Source of the DNA: a virus | Reading direction: 5' to 3' (one strand) | Length of the DNA stretch: 64,000 nucleotides | Virus record (IMG/VR): IMGVR_UViG_3300044732_002040 | Location: 1 to 64,000 of that record | Shown here: positions 8,792-16,470 of the stretch, one piece after another | How positions within the stretch are numbered: position 1 is the stretch's first letter | Layout: every line of letters starts with the position of its first letter | Program-made: the position numbers and the translations under genes | Notes under the pieces: model-generated | The model's input: only the letters and a program-made list of their open reading frames with translations | Told to the model about the DNA's origin: nothing | The model's database searches: none

Positions 8792-8899
8792 AAAGTTTAT
8801 AGTTTGGTTGGAAGTGAGATTATGACCATTATCAATGACAAATTGGAGAACGGCCCTACAAACAAAGAGGCGGCAACCAAAAAAGGTATTAAAGAATAA
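8792..8899 (+). pseudogene. Orphan 3' fragment of a paralogue of the 6142 gene
   Basis: This stretch matches 6775-6882 with seven differences over about 110 bases, no gaps, and the frame stays open to a TAA at the same place. Five of the six changed sense codons are silent (Val, Gly, Thr, Ala and one Ser-to-Thr change apart) and the stop is TAA instead of TGA. No ATG begins it; a stop lies upstream at 8759. It is therefore the tail of a once-functional second copy, not a fresh copying error. It ends in its own hairpin. Confidence 0.8.
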
Positions 8900-8919
8900 T
8901 ACCTATCTATCACAAAATA

Positions 8920-8945
8920 AGGGGGACTGAGAAGTTCCCTTTTTT
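8920..8945 (+). terminator. Terminator-like hairpin after the orphan gene fragment
   Basis: AGGGGGACT / AGTTCCCTT stem with two G-T pairs and a GAGA loop, then a T-run. It is the counterpart of the terminator at 6891 and was probably carried along with the fragment. It may now also serve the minus-strand gene ending at 8949 poorly, as the A-run on that side is short. Confidence 0.65.
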
Positions 8946-8948
8946 GTA

Positions 8949-9593
8949 TTATTTATAAAAATCGTTTAAAATATTACCATTATCATCAAATAAAACCCAT
9001 ACACCTAAATTAACGTATTGTTCTATTTCTTCTATTTTATAATCTAATTCAGTACCATCAGCTAAATTAATAAAAGCATCATCACCTTCTAATCTAGTCA
9101 CCACCCAATAAGAATACTTATCATTATATCTAATGGGACCCAAATCAACGTCACCTCTTTTAAGTTGGGAGATTTCATACTCTTGTTCTAGGTCTACTAA
9201 ATTATTTTCTCTATAAGTACATTTTTTACCAATAATATCATTAATTGTAAAAATAACCTCACCTCTAGCCCATTCAAAATCATCTTCTTTAGATTCACTT
9301 AGAGATTCAAAATAAAGTTCAGTGGCTCTTTTATAAACACCGTTGTTATCTTCATCTTCTTTACCCCATAATATGACATTATCATCATTATGAATGTCGG
9401 GTGTAATTCTATATATAGTATAGACTTTTCCTTCCACATATGCGGCACCCCCATAATAATCTGACATACTATTCCTATTAAAACCATGTTTACAAATAAA
9501 TTTATCACCGACTTGGGGTTCCCATTTTGGTTCTATTTCACGAGCCCAATCAAATTCGTCAACCTCTTCTTTTATGATTTTTTTAAGATTCAT
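8949..9593 (-). CDS. Candidate packaged protein with IKEE leader and FDW motifs
   Basis: A 214-residue acidic protein beginning MNLKKIIKEEVDEFDWARE; the IKE site is at residues 7-9. This leader is almost identical to those of the 9595 and 14757 genes, and the following FDWxRExEP element recurs in the 29927 gene. A second DDFEWARGE occurs near residue 105, so the protein looks like two related halves. Segments such as VGDKFICKHGF and GKVYTIYRI suggest SH3-like beta barrels. The start lies 1 base after the upstream stop. Function unknown. Confidence 0.55.
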   Translation of the reverse strand: MNLKKIIKEEVDEFDWAREIEPKWEPQVGDKFICKHGFNRNSMSDYYGGAAYVEGKVYTIYRITPDIHNDDNVILWGKEDEDNNGVYKRATELYFESLSESKEDDFEWARGEVIFTINDIIGKKCTYRENNLVDLEQEYEISQLKRGDVDLGPIRYNDKYSYWVVTRLEGDDAFINLADGTELDYKIEEIEQYVNLGVWVLFDDNGNILNDFYK

Positions 9594-9594
9594 A

Positions 9595-9942
9595 TTAATA
9601 ATATTTTATTAAAGATAATACGTTATCTTTATCTTTCCTAGAGTATTTAACAACCCCAAGATATAAATCCATGCCACCCCAATAAGGGTCGTTTAAACTA
9701 TCAATATATCTTAAAACTTGTTTTATATAGAATACAGGTCCATAAGCTATTATTGTTTCAGGAGATTCCTTACCCTTTGGTGTTGAAATAGCATAATACC
9801 CATTAACTTCATTCTTAAAATTTTGATTAGCCTCGTCAGTATTTAACTCCCCATCAAAATCAAACTCATTGGTTATAATACTTTTTTTGGGAATCCAATC
9901 AAAATCATTAATCTCTTCTTTTATAATCTTACGTAGATTCAT
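9595..9942 (-). CDS. Small candidate packaged protein with IKEE leader
   Basis: A 115-residue protein. I place the start at the ATG at 9942 (MNLRKIIKEEINDFDW) because it reproduces the shared leader; an upstream in-frame ATG at 9987 would add 15 unrelated residues inside the HNH gene. The start overlaps the HNH stop as ATGA. A late-type motif lies only 4 bases upstream, inside the 3' end of the HNH gene. The remainder (KNEVNGYYAISTPKGKESPE) is unknown. Confidence 0.55.
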   Translation of the reverse strand: MNLRKIIKEEINDFDWIPKKSIITNEFDFDGELNTDEANQNFKNEVNGYYAISTPKGKESPETIIAYGPVFYIKQVLRYIDSLNDPYWGGMDLYLGVVKYSRKDKDNVLSLIKYY

Positions 9943-10637
9943 ATTAATAAATATCTTGAACCTTTGGAAAGATTTTCCACACCCCATAGAGGTTGTAAAT
10001 TATTTAACGACCAACACTCTTGAAAAGATTTATCTTCAGGTGATTGGATATTAAATGAAGTCATAGGTTTAATATGGTCAACATGCCACTCACCATAGTT
10101 ATCCCATGTCATATCTTCTTTAAATTGGGATTCCAAATGGGTGATTAATTCCTCCAAAGAATAAGGTAATAAATCAAAAGTACTTTTATATTTTGTTACA
10201 TCTCTTTCTTTTAAACAAGTGTAAACAGCTGTTCTTGTATAACATGCCAATCGATATGATGGGTCGGAATCTTTTTTTGTTTTTTCGTAGATACGTTTGT
10301 ACTCATTTAAGTCTTCACGATTTTCTTCTCTCCATTTGGTGTGGTATTCTCGTAGATGTTCACGGTTTTTTTCTGACCATATTTTGTGGTTATCACTTTT
10401 TCTTTTTTTAACTTCAGGTTTAGAGTGATATTTTTTAGCTGCCTCTTCTTTACCACCAGTCCATTTACGGCCAGATGGACCTAGTTGTACACCTTTATCT
10501 TTAAAACTTCTTAAAATAATAGATTTATGATAACCAAATCTATCAGATAATGAAGGTGTACCAATATAGTCTTCATTATATAATCTTATCATTTCTGATA
10601 AAACATCTTCAGGTATTTCAATTTTCTTTTTTCCCAT
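9939..10637 (-). CDS. HNH homing-type endonuclease
   Basis: A 232-residue protein. The N-terminus (residues about 8-60) reads as a helix-turn-helix (EMIRLYNEDYIGTPSLSDRF), followed by a highly charged Lys/Arg linker. The C-terminal HNH nuclease is clear: EWHVDHIKPMTSF, then FQECWSLNNLQPLWGVENLS. The DH of WHVDH and the N of SLNNLQPL are the usual metal and catalytic residues. It sits directly downstream of the major capsid gene and its terminator, a typical place for a free-standing mobile nuclease, and is translationally coupled to the next gene by ATGA. Confidence 0.85.
   Translation of the reverse strand: MGKKKIEIPEDVLSEMIRLYNEDYIGTPSLSDRFGYHKSIILRSFKDKGVQLGPSGRKWTGGKEEAAKKYHSKPEVKKRKSDNHKIWSEKNREHLREYHTKWREENREDLNEYKRIYEKTKKDSDPSYRLACYTRTAVYTCLKERDVTKYKSTFDLLPYSLEELITHLESQFKEDMTWDNYGEWHVDHIKPMTSFNIQSPEDKSFQECWSLNNLQPLWGVENLSKGSRYLLI
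9947..9954 (-). promoter_or_regulatory. Candidate late promoter motif ATATTTAT
   Basis: GATATTTATTAATATG on the minus strand, 4 bases before the ATG at 9942 and within the last codons of the HNH gene. The same flank with ATATTATT precedes the 9593 start. Confidence 0.45.
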
Positions 10638-10642
10638 ATAAT

Positions 10643-10650
10643 ATAAATAT
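10643..10650 (-). promoter_or_regulatory. Candidate late promoter motif ATATTTAT
   Basis: Exact motif on the minus strand 5 bases before the HNH start at 10637, downstream of the capsid-gene terminator. Confidence 0.45.
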
Positions 10651-10679
10651 ACCCATAAAATATATTATTGTAAATAATA

Positions 10680-10709
10680 CAAAAAAAAAGAGGGACCGAA
10701 GTCCCTCTT
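10680..10709 (-). terminator. Rho-independent terminator after the major capsid gene
   Basis: Nine-pair stem AAGAGGGAC / GTCCCTCTT. On the minus strand the loop is TTCG closed by C-G, the very stable UUCG tetraloop, followed by about ten T. It lies 23 bases beyond the capsid stop. Confidence 0.92.
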
Positions 10710-10732
10710 AGTATTATAGTTTTAAGAATTTA

Positions 10733-12532
10733 TTATCTTAATTCTCTTACGTCAAATGTACGTAAACCGTCTACACGGATATGGCCGTAAAACCTGTTGT
10801 TCACCATTTTTTTGGCGTAACGAGTCATGATACCTTTAACAGGTACAAAGTTAAACGGATTGTACATTGTAGGTGTTAATTGTAGAGGTACATACGGTGC
10901 GTAGATGTAACCTGTGTCTAACAATGATTTTCCTTTGTGTCCAATCAATACAGAGTATGCTGGTGCGTAAGGGTCACGGTAGATAGTATATCTTCCTGAA
11001 AGTGAACCTACTCTTTCGATACCCATGTTATATTGGTCTTGCTCAGGAGAAGCGTTAGATACGTGGAAGTATTCTAAATCATCAAAAACAGCAGATACTT
11101 CAGAAGATACAACTACGAAGTTAGCTCCACCTCTCAATGTAGCTTTGTGAATTTGTGCTGAGATTTGGTTGATAGCTGTTACTAACGTTTGGTTCCAGTC
11201 TTTTTGAGTGTAACCGTTGTTGTTAGGTAGTCTCTTCCATCCGTTGTAATCCCAACGTAATTGCCATGCTGCACCTGTACGTAAGTCACGTAAGATTTCA
11301 CGGTCAATTTCTGCCGCAACTTGCTCAGAAAGTAATGCTGTCAATTCAGCTTCAGCGTCGATGTTGTGGAATGCACTAACATCTTGTGCTAATTCAGGAG
11401 TCCAAGTAGCTCTTAGTTTTCTTTCAGTTACAGATACCGTTACAGAATCTAATTCGAAAGAAACTTCACCCATTTGAGATTCCATTTCTAAGTCAGCGTA
11501 TTGTCTATAAGTGATAACAAAACTAACACCACCTAATGTAGATACACCAACTCCAGGTACGATAGATGTATTACCAGATTGAGCTCCGATATAACCATCA
11601 AATGTACCTGATGAACAAGTAATACACTTAGGGTGAGTTAAATCTACTTCAAGATACATAATACCTTCACCAGTACAAATATCACCATAATTAACAATAC
11701 CTTTACCATATCTTTGTGTTACAACTCTTACAGGAACTTCATCACCTGGAGCGTAAATAACTTCACCATCTTTATCTTTAAGACTACCACCACCGACAGT
11801 AACAGCTAAAGAAGCTAAGAAAGCCTCAGTATCCATTTCATTTCCATCAGGACCTAAAAGTCTACCTTGACCATTATTGTTAAATCCTGTTAATTCAAGG
11901 ATTTGAGTTCTAACAGAACCGTCACCAGCAAAAGCTGATACACCATCTGTAAATTCGTTACCTGTTGTACAAGATGTCCAAATAACTGGTACACCGTTAG
12001 TAACAACTAAAGTGATTTTACCTTTTGATTGGTCATATAAACCATCATTGTAAAATCTATCGTAAAGATTTTTAGCACATTCTACATATGTAGTCTCAGG
12101 ACAAGTTGCGTTATCTACAGAAAGACAAGGTGTAACGATTGGTTCACCGTGCTTATAAACTGTGCTTTCACCTTCAGTAGCTTCGATTCTTTCAGAAATC
12201 TTAGGTACAAAGTAGAACAATTTACCGATAGGTAAGTTCAACGCTTGTACAGACACGATGTCGTTAGCTAATAATTTAGAGAATACACGTCTTACGATAG
12301 GGAAAACTACAGTTTCAAAAGAACCAGTAGATGCACCACCCGATGTGTCAGTCTCATTGATAAGAACAGATGCTTGGTTTTCATACAACAAAGCCATATT
12401 CTCACGTACATGTCCTGTAAGTCCTTCTAAGAACCCAAGGTCATTCCATTTGTTTACAGTTGCCTCACGGATAGCTTTTTGGTGCTTTAATCCGATATTA
12501 CCAACCTCTCCAGATTTTAATAAATATCCCAT
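10733..12532 (-). CDS. Major capsid protein (T4 gp23-like)
   Basis: A 599-residue protein forming the head shell. Residues about 45-110 (GHVRENMALLYENQASVLIN, then VVFPIVRRVFSKLLANDIVS and QALNLPIGKLFYF) match the gp23 signature of T4-like phages. The mid-region (about 140-340) is an Ala/Gly/Thr-rich insertion, and the C-terminus returns to conserved gp23-like sequence (ERVGSLSGRYTIYRDPYAP). Near the N-terminus A20-I-R-E-A24 is a candidate gp21-type processing site. It directly follows the scaffold gene and ends in a strong terminator, as expected for the most expressed late gene. Confidence 0.93.
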   Translation of the reverse strand: MGYLLKSGEVGNIGLKHQKAIREATVNKWNDLGFLEGLTGHVRENMALLYENQASVLINETDTSGGASTGSFETVVFPIVRRVFSKLLANDIVSVQALNLPIGKLFYFVPKISERIEATEGESTVYKHGEPIVTPCLSVDNATCPETTYVECAKNLYDRFYNDGLYDQSKGKITLVVTNGVPVIWTSCTTGNEFTDGVSAFAGDGSVRTQILELTGFNNNGQGRLLGPDGNEMDTEAFLASLAVTVGGGSLKDKDGEVIYAPGDEVPVRVVTQRYGKGIVNYGDICTGEGIMYLEVDLTHPKCITCSSGTFDGYIGAQSGNTSIVPGVGVSTLGGVSFVITYRQYADLEMESQMGEVSFELDSVTVSVTERKLRATWTPELAQDVSAFHNIDAEAELTALLSEQVAAEIDREILRDLRTGAAWQLRWDYNGWKRLPNNNGYTQKDWNQTLVTAINQISAQIHKATLRGGANFVVVSSEVSAVFDDLEYFHVSNASPEQDQYNMGIERVGSLSGRYTIYRDPYAPAYSVLIGHKGKSLLDTGYIYAPYVPLQLTPTMYNPFNFVPVKGIMTRYAKKMVNNRFYGHIRVDGLRTFDVRELR

Positions 12533-12562
12533 TTTTTTTTTGTTTTTTATTTTATTATTATT

Positions 12563-13840
12563 TTAGTGTTTATATTCGTATTCCCACAATCTTTTCATAT
12601 TTTCTAGTTGGGGGTCTACATAAACTTTTGATTCAGTAATTTGTGTTGATGAACCACTACTTTTAGTATCATTGAATTTATTTTCAATAGATTCTTTGAT
12701 TGGAGCTTTAGTTTTAGAAATTTCTTTAACTAAATTTTTGTAGATATTTTTAGATTCTTTAAGAGTTTTTGCCTCATCAAATCTTTTGATGATATCCACC
12801 TTCTCGTCTTTAGTAGTTGAGTGTTCAGTAAACAATCTTACTGTGTATGTAAGGTTGCTATTAAAGATAGCTACCTCATTTAATTTATTTCTGAACTCTT
12901 TAAGAGCGTCGACCATTTTGTTATAGTCTTCTGTTAAACTCTTATTTTCAGAATTGATAGAACTAACTTTGTTTTTTAGAACTTTGTTTTCAGTCATTAA
13001 CTGTGTAACTCTTGGTGTTGTTGATTCTCTCATACCTAATTTTTCACGGTTTGAGTTCATGTCAGATGATTTACGATTCCCAACTTTTCCAGCTTTAGAT
13101 AATGTACGAGGCATTCTACCTTCTTCCATTTCACCATCTTCATCCTTAGATTTATCAGACATGTATTTATCAGACATGTATTCATCATCATCACCTTCTT
13201 CATCTTCAGATAAATGAATTTCGTAGATAACTTCTTCACCCATTCTATTAAAGGCTTCATCATCTTCGTTTTCTTCATCATCAAACATATCTTCTTCATC
13301 ATCAAACATGTCTTCTTCATCATCAAACATTTCAGTGTCGTCAGAACCACCAAGTTCTATTCTGTACTCAGCACCAGTTGCGTTATCTTTGATTTCAATG
13401 TTACCTCCGTCTTGAACAACCTCGATTTCATCTTCTGGGCTCATTTTTTTGAACACATTAACTACTTTCTCGATATCTTCCTCACCCGTAAGGTCTACAA
13501 CATCTACATCATCATCGTCCTCGTCATCTAAATCTAAACCATCAAGGTCGTCATCATCGTCCTCGTCATCTAAATCTAAACTGTCAAAGTCGAATTCTTC
13601 ATCGTTACCAGCACCTAAGCCGGCTACATCAGAGTCATTGTCTAACTCTAAATCCACATTCTCTTCATCTTCGTCTTCTGTTAAGCCACTCCAATCTCCT
13701 AGAGATTCTTTTACCATTTCCTCAATTTCTAGACTCATTGTATGAGCTAGTATTTCTTTCGCGTTGGCTTTGAAAGCATTGTCTATGTGCTCCGCTTCCA
13801 TAAAAGCTTCATCGATGATAGACTTTCTTGTTTCAGCCAT
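12563..13840 (-). CDS. Prohead scaffold/core protein (gp22-like)
   Basis: A 425-residue very acidic protein immediately upstream of the capsid gene, the T4 gp22 position. The N-terminus MAETRKSIIDEAFMEAEHID has I9-D-E-A12, a candidate gp21 cleavage site. Residues about 85-125 and 170-195 are Asp/Glu repeats (LDLDDEDDDDDLDG twice; MFDDEED three times), and YMSDKYMSDK follows near 225. Residues about 270-345 form a coiled coil (LMTENKVLKNKVSSINSENK). The C-terminus ends RLWEYEYKH. Its mRNA leader carries a hairpin at 13876. Degradation by the protease at 15630 is expected by analogy. Confidence 0.85.
   Translation of the reverse strand: MAETRKSIIDEAFMEAEHIDNAFKANAKEILAHTMSLEIEEMVKESLGDWSGLTEDEDEENVDLELDNDSDVAGLGAGNDEEFDFDSLDLDDEDDDDDLDGLDLDDEDDDDVDVVDLTGEEDIEKVVNVFKKMSPEDEIEVVQDGGNIEIKDNATGAEYRIELGGSDDTEMFDDEEDMFDDEEDMFDDEENEDDEAFNRMGEEVIYEIHLSEDEEGDDDEYMSDKYMSDKSKDEDGEMEEGRMPRTLSKAGKVGNRKSSDMNSNREKLGMRESTTPRVTQLMTENKVLKNKVSSINSENKSLTEDYNKMVDALKEFRNKLNEVAIFNSNLTYTVRLFTEHSTTKDEKVDIIKRFDEAKTLKESKNIYKNLVKEISKTKAPIKESIENKFNDTKSSGSSTQITESKVYVDPQLENMKRLWEYEYKH
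13269..13331. repeat. 21-bp tandem repeat, three units, in the scaffold gene
   Basis: Unit TCTTCTTCATCATCAAACAT plus one variable base; the first unit has two mismatches. Encodes MFDDEED repeats. Confidence 0.9.
13509..13592. repeat. 42-bp tandem repeat, two units, in the scaffold gene
   Basis: A 30-base core beginning TCATCATCGTCCTCGTCATC recurs with a period of 42 bases, encoding LDLDDEDDDD twice. Confidence 0.85.
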
Positions 13841-13875
13841 TTTTTTTGTTTTTTTAAACTGTTATTATGAAAAAA

Positions 13876-13893
13876 TAGCGCTTTAAAACGCTA
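13876..13893 (-). promoter_or_regulatory. Hairpin in the scaffold gene leader
   Basis: TAGCG / CGCTA stem around an 8-base loop, between the late motif at 13903 and the start at 13840, so it would lie in the 5' leader of the scaffold-capsid message. Possible mRNA stabiliser; function inferred. Confidence 0.4.
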
Positions 13894-13902
13894 GTTTCTC
13901 AA

Positions 13903-13910
13903 ATAAATAT
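13903..13910 (-). promoter_or_regulatory. Candidate late promoter motif ATATTTAT for scaffold and capsid
   Basis: Exact motif on the minus strand, 62 bases upstream of the scaffold start, the longest leader found for this motif here. Confidence 0.5.
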
Positions 13911-13964
13911 GTATTAAATGTGGAAAAGATTGATTTTTTTAAAAAGATTATTTAAAAACAATTG

Positions 13965-13972
13965 ATATTTAT
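13965..13972 (+). promoter_or_regulatory. Candidate late promoter motif ATATTTAT
   Basis: GATATTTATTA on the plus strand, 6 bases before the ATG at 13979. The divergent partner is the motif at 13903. Confidence 0.5.
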
Positions 13973-13978
13973 TATTGT

Positions 13979-14407
13979 ATGAAGTATCTTATGTCCGACA
14001 TTGTAAATCAAATTCTAAGTGAAAGAATTGAAAAACCTCATTTAACAGAAAAAAATGGGGATTTAGAAGAAATCAAATTCTTAAAATCTTCTATAGAAAA
14101 AAAATTAAAAAATGTTTATCGGGAGATAACAGGCAAAGAATTAACCCTACCTAACATAGAGATTAATATAGATAACTCTATTAAAAAAGGGAAAATAGCT
14201 GGTTTTAATCATCCTAAAAATGGTGAAAACGCAGAGATGGGTATTAAAGAAAAGGCTTTAAAAGATAAGGAATATCTAAAATGGATTATAGTACATGAAT
14301 TAATACATGCGTCCGTTGGGGAAGATTTACCACAAAGTGATGAACATTCGGGTTTATTTAAAAAATTAGCTGATAGAATGGGATTACCTAAAGAATACCA
14401 AGATTAA
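13979..14407 (+). CDS. SprT-like zinc metallopeptidase, candidate packaged protein
   Basis: A 142-residue protein with a zinc protease motif H106-ELIH110 (IIVHELIHASVGED) and a likely third ligand in DEHSGLFKKLADRMGLP (His123), the SprT-like arrangement. The N-terminus MKYLMSDIVNQILSER has an L-S-E candidate targeting site at residues 13-15. It is the only plus-strand gene in the head module and has its own late-type motif, so it would be made with the head proteins. A role in maturation, or in the new host after injection, is possible; the substrate is unknown. A start at Met5 is an alternative. Confidence 0.7.
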   Translation: MKYLMSDIVNQILSERIEKPHLTEKNGDLEEIKFLKSSIEKKLKNVYREITGKELTLPNIEINIDNSIKKGKIAGFNHPKNGENAEMGIKEKALKDKEYLKWIIVHELIHASVGEDLPQSDEHSGLFKKLADRMGLPKEYQD

Positions 14408-14420
14408 ATACTAGGTACAA

Positions 14421-14447
14421 AAAAAAGACCCATTTCTGAGTCTTTAT
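14421..14447. terminator. Weak bidirectional terminator
   Basis: AAAGAC / GTCTTT stem with a 10-base loop between convergent genes ending at 14407 and 14452; A-run on one side, T-rich on the other. Confidence 0.55.
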
Positions 14448-14451
14448 TTAA

Positions 14452-14685
14452 TTAAGCTGTAACTTCTACCCGAATTACATCCTCAATTGATGATTTAACA
14501 GCCGATACAATCTCGTAGTCTAATACCGTACCATCTAGGTACTTGTGAGTTCTTGCTTCAGCTTCAGTACAAGTCATTGCATCAACAAGATACTGTGTTT
14601 TGATTTTTTTTATTTTTCCTGTTTCTTCGTTTACATCTTCGAATTCAACCTTGATAAGGAAAAAATTTGTTACTTGGTCTCCCAT
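14452..14685 (-). CDS. DUF4494-like small protein
   Basis: A 77-residue protein. The pattern FFLIKVEFEDVNEETGKIKK, then TQYLVDAMTCTEAEAR and a C-terminal VSAVKSSIEDVIR resembles DUF4494, a small family known mainly from Bacteroidota and their phages (it also has the usual Lys-rich turn and the LVDA..TEAEAR core). It has no known biochemical activity. It lies between the metallopeptidase and the candidate packaged protein at 14757 and supports the host assignment. Confidence 0.65.
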   Translation of the reverse strand: MGDQVTNFFLIKVEFEDVNEETGKIKKIKTQYLVDAMTCTEAEARTHKYLDGTVLDYEIVSAVKSSIEDVIRVEVTA

Positions 14686-14756
14686 TTTTAATACTTTTTA
14701 AATTAATAATTTATTTACGTATTAATGATAAGGATAATAAATTAAATAGTGAAGTA

Positions 14757-15281
14757 TTAATTATCACTAAATCCTGAACCAAAAGAACTTCTACCATGAC
14801 CAGCCAATCTATGTTTAAACTCATGACCAGTAATTTGTAATTGTTCACCAAACTTATGTAAAGAAGGTAATAAATCAATTAATAATTGTTTTATTTTTTC
14901 GGTGAAAACTTCATCATTACCCATAGCGTCTGAAAAATTAGAAAGAACATCTACTCTTCTCTTGAAAGTGTTTAGTTTTTTAATCATGCTTCTAGCATCT
15001 CTAATTAAATCGTCTTCAGTAAATTCGTTTATAACGGTTTCAACCTCTTTGATAAGAGAACCAATAACTTCAGAAGTTTCACTTAAATAACTTATAAAAT
15101 CATTCTTTGAATGTCCATCCACCACAGCATTAGCTAAACCTTCGATAACGAGTGTTAAGTCATTATATACGTTAGCTAAAGTAGTCATAGAAACTCCGGC
15201 ATGAATAGACATGATATTTTTATCATCATACCCACCAACTTCCTTAAGTAATTCTTCTTTTATAATTTTACGAATATTCAT
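14757..15281 (-). CDS. Helical candidate internal head protein with IKEE leader
   Basis: A 174-residue, mainly helical protein beginning MNIRKIIKEELLKEVGG. Leader and site (I7-K-E9) match those of the 8949 and 9595 genes. The rest (TTLANVYNDLTLVIEGLANA; FSDAMGNDEVFTEKIKQLLI) suggests a helical bundle, ending in a Gly/Ser/His-rich tail. Its start overlaps the stop of the 92-residue gene as TAATG. It lies between protease and scaffold genes, where T4 has small prohead core proteins (gp67/gp68), so a core or internal protein role is plausible. Confidence 0.6.
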   Translation of the reverse strand: MNIRKIIKEELLKEVGGYDDKNIMSIHAGVSMTTLANVYNDLTLVIEGLANAVVDGHSKNDFISYLSETSEVIGSLIKEVETVINEFTEDDLIRDARSMIKKLNTFKRRVDVLSNFSDAMGNDEVFTEKIKQLLIDLLPSLHKFGEQLQITGHEFKHRLAGHGRSSFGSGFSDN

Positions 15282-15559
15282 TAACTTAAAGTTTTTAAAG
15301 CTTGTTTAAATTTCACACCAAAACCACCTTTTAAATCCATTTGTTTTAATAATGTCATTATAATATTAACTTGTTCGTCAGCTGATTTAGATTTTAATGT
15401 TGTAAGCAACTGATTAAAAACTGTTGAGTCTAACACTTTTCCAGTTTTTGCTTCTGAACCTTGTGACATTTCCTGACCTCCTTGTTCACCTTCTTCTCTA
15501 ATAATTTTTTGAACTAATTTTTCCAAATCAGCTTCGTTTAATTTAATTACTTTTTTCAT
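15281..15559 (-). CDS. Small candidate prohead core protein
   Basis: A 92-residue protein. The 23-residue leader (MKKVIKLNEADLEKLVQK then IIREE) is shared with the 5594 gene, with the candidate cut after E22. A Gly/Gln-rich linker follows, then a helical domain (LNQLL-type, STVFNQLLTTLKSKSADEQV). Position next to the protease gene and small size resemble T4 gp67/gp68. If cleaved, only about 70 residues would stay in the head. Direct similarity to gp67 or gp68 cannot be judged by eye. Confidence 0.55.
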   Translation of the reverse strand: MKKVIKLNEADLEKLVQKIIREEGEQGGQEMSQGSEAKTGKVLDSTVFNQLLTTLKSKSADEQVNIIMTLLKQMDLKGGFGVKFKQALKTLS

Positions 15560-15596
15560 ATTAATTTTATTTTATTTATTTTTGCTGCTTTGCTTT

Positions 15597-15608
15597 TAGC
15601 TTAAGCTA
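15597..15608. other. GC-rich palindromic intergenic element
   Basis: Perfect 12-base palindrome TAGCTTAAGCTA flanked by GCTGCTTTGC and GCTGCTGCGCGC, in the 70-base gap between protease and core genes. It is the most GC-rich intergenic spot nearby and lacks a following T-run, so an operator or processing site is more likely than a terminator. Confidence 0.4.
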
Positions 15609-15629
15609 GCTGCTGCGCGCTTTTATTTT

Positions 15630-16397
15630 TTATAGTAAAAATTTATTTAAATTGTTTAATAATTTAGATTCATTTTCAGATAAATATAGGTTATCTGCTA
15701 TTATATTTGAACTACTATTTAATAAATCCATTTTTTTATTAGTAGATTCCGTATAAGGTTTAAGGTCATTCTTATCAGAAGAAATCCAAGAACCTGGAGT
15801 TGATGGTGAAGTTACAATATCCCAACAGATTAACTCAAAGTCATCTTGAACTACATTCTTACCACCTTCATTTTTAAGTGAACCTACACCTCTAGATGAG
15901 ATACCTACGGTCCAACCTTTTCTAATCATATTAAGAACTTTATCACCAACTGATGAAATAATTCCCATTTTATGATATCCTGGTGTTGTATCTAATTCTA
16001 ATGTACCCATTAGAGTTTTGCCTTCCCACCATAATTCAGTTACCATATGTGATACCCTTTCACCATCAATAATAGATGATTCTGGGTGGTTTAATTCACC
16101 CAAAGAAGTACCCATTTTGATAAACTCTTGGTATCTTTTAGCTTCTCTTTCTAAGATATCTTTAGGGTAGACCCTACCGTTTTTATTTTCTACACCCCAC
16201 TTTTGTAGTACGGCATATATTTCAATTTTTTCAGGTAAAGGCCCGTCCATAGTGAAATTCATTCCAGACTTAAATTCTCTAATTAAATTAACGTTTGAAC
16301 AAACGCCATCTTTGCAAGTTAATTCAGGTTTAATATACCCTGAATCATATTCAACTAAAAAACCTGTACCTTCTTCACCTGGTTTTAATATTTTCAT
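15630..16397 (-). CDS. Prohead protease (T4 gp21-like)
   Basis: A 255-residue serine protease that matures the prohead. Visible family features are LQKWGVENKNGRVYPKDILE (residues about 64-83), SLGELNHPE with the catalytic His104, a GWTVGISSRG segment with the nucleophile Ser at 167 or 168, and WDIVTSPSTPG at about 192-202. This is the herpesvirus/T4-type prohead protease arrangement. The enzyme in T4 cuts after [I/L]xE, which is the pattern found in the leaders of many genes here. It has a late-type motif 16 bases upstream. Confidence 0.9.
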   Translation of the reverse strand: MKILKPGEEGTGFLVEYDSGYIKPELTCKDGVCSNVNLIREFKSGMNFTMDGPLPEKIEIYAVLQKWGVENKNGRVYPKDILEREAKRYQEFIKMGTSLGELNHPESSIIDGERVSHMVTELWWEGKTLMGTLELDTTPGYHKMGIISSVGDKVLNMIRKGWTVGISSRGVGSLKNEGGKNVVQDDFELICWDIVTSPSTPGSWISSDKNDLKPYTESTNKKMDLLNSSSNIIADNLYLSENESKLLNNLNKFLL

Positions 16398-16413
16398 ATT
16401 TATACTTTTTCTT

Positions 16414-16421
16414 ATAAATAT
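16414..16421 (-). promoter_or_regulatory. Candidate late promoter motif ATATTTAT
   Basis: Exact motif on the minus strand, 16 bases upstream of the protease start and just downstream of the terminator at 16442. Confidence 0.5.
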
Positions 16422-16441
16422 GCTATATTAATCTTTGGAGC

Positions 16442-16470
16442 AAAAAAAGAGGGGTTACTACCCCTCCTTT
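16442..16470 (-). terminator. Rho-independent terminator
   Basis: GAGGGGT / ACCCCTC stem with a four-base loop and seven T on the minus strand, closing the glutamine synthetase-16471 unit. Confidence 0.88.

Noticed and set aside
8762-8899. Live short gene from the orphan fragment
   Set aside because: The open frame has no ATG and no RBS, and an in-frame stop precedes it at 8759. It ends as a gene tail.
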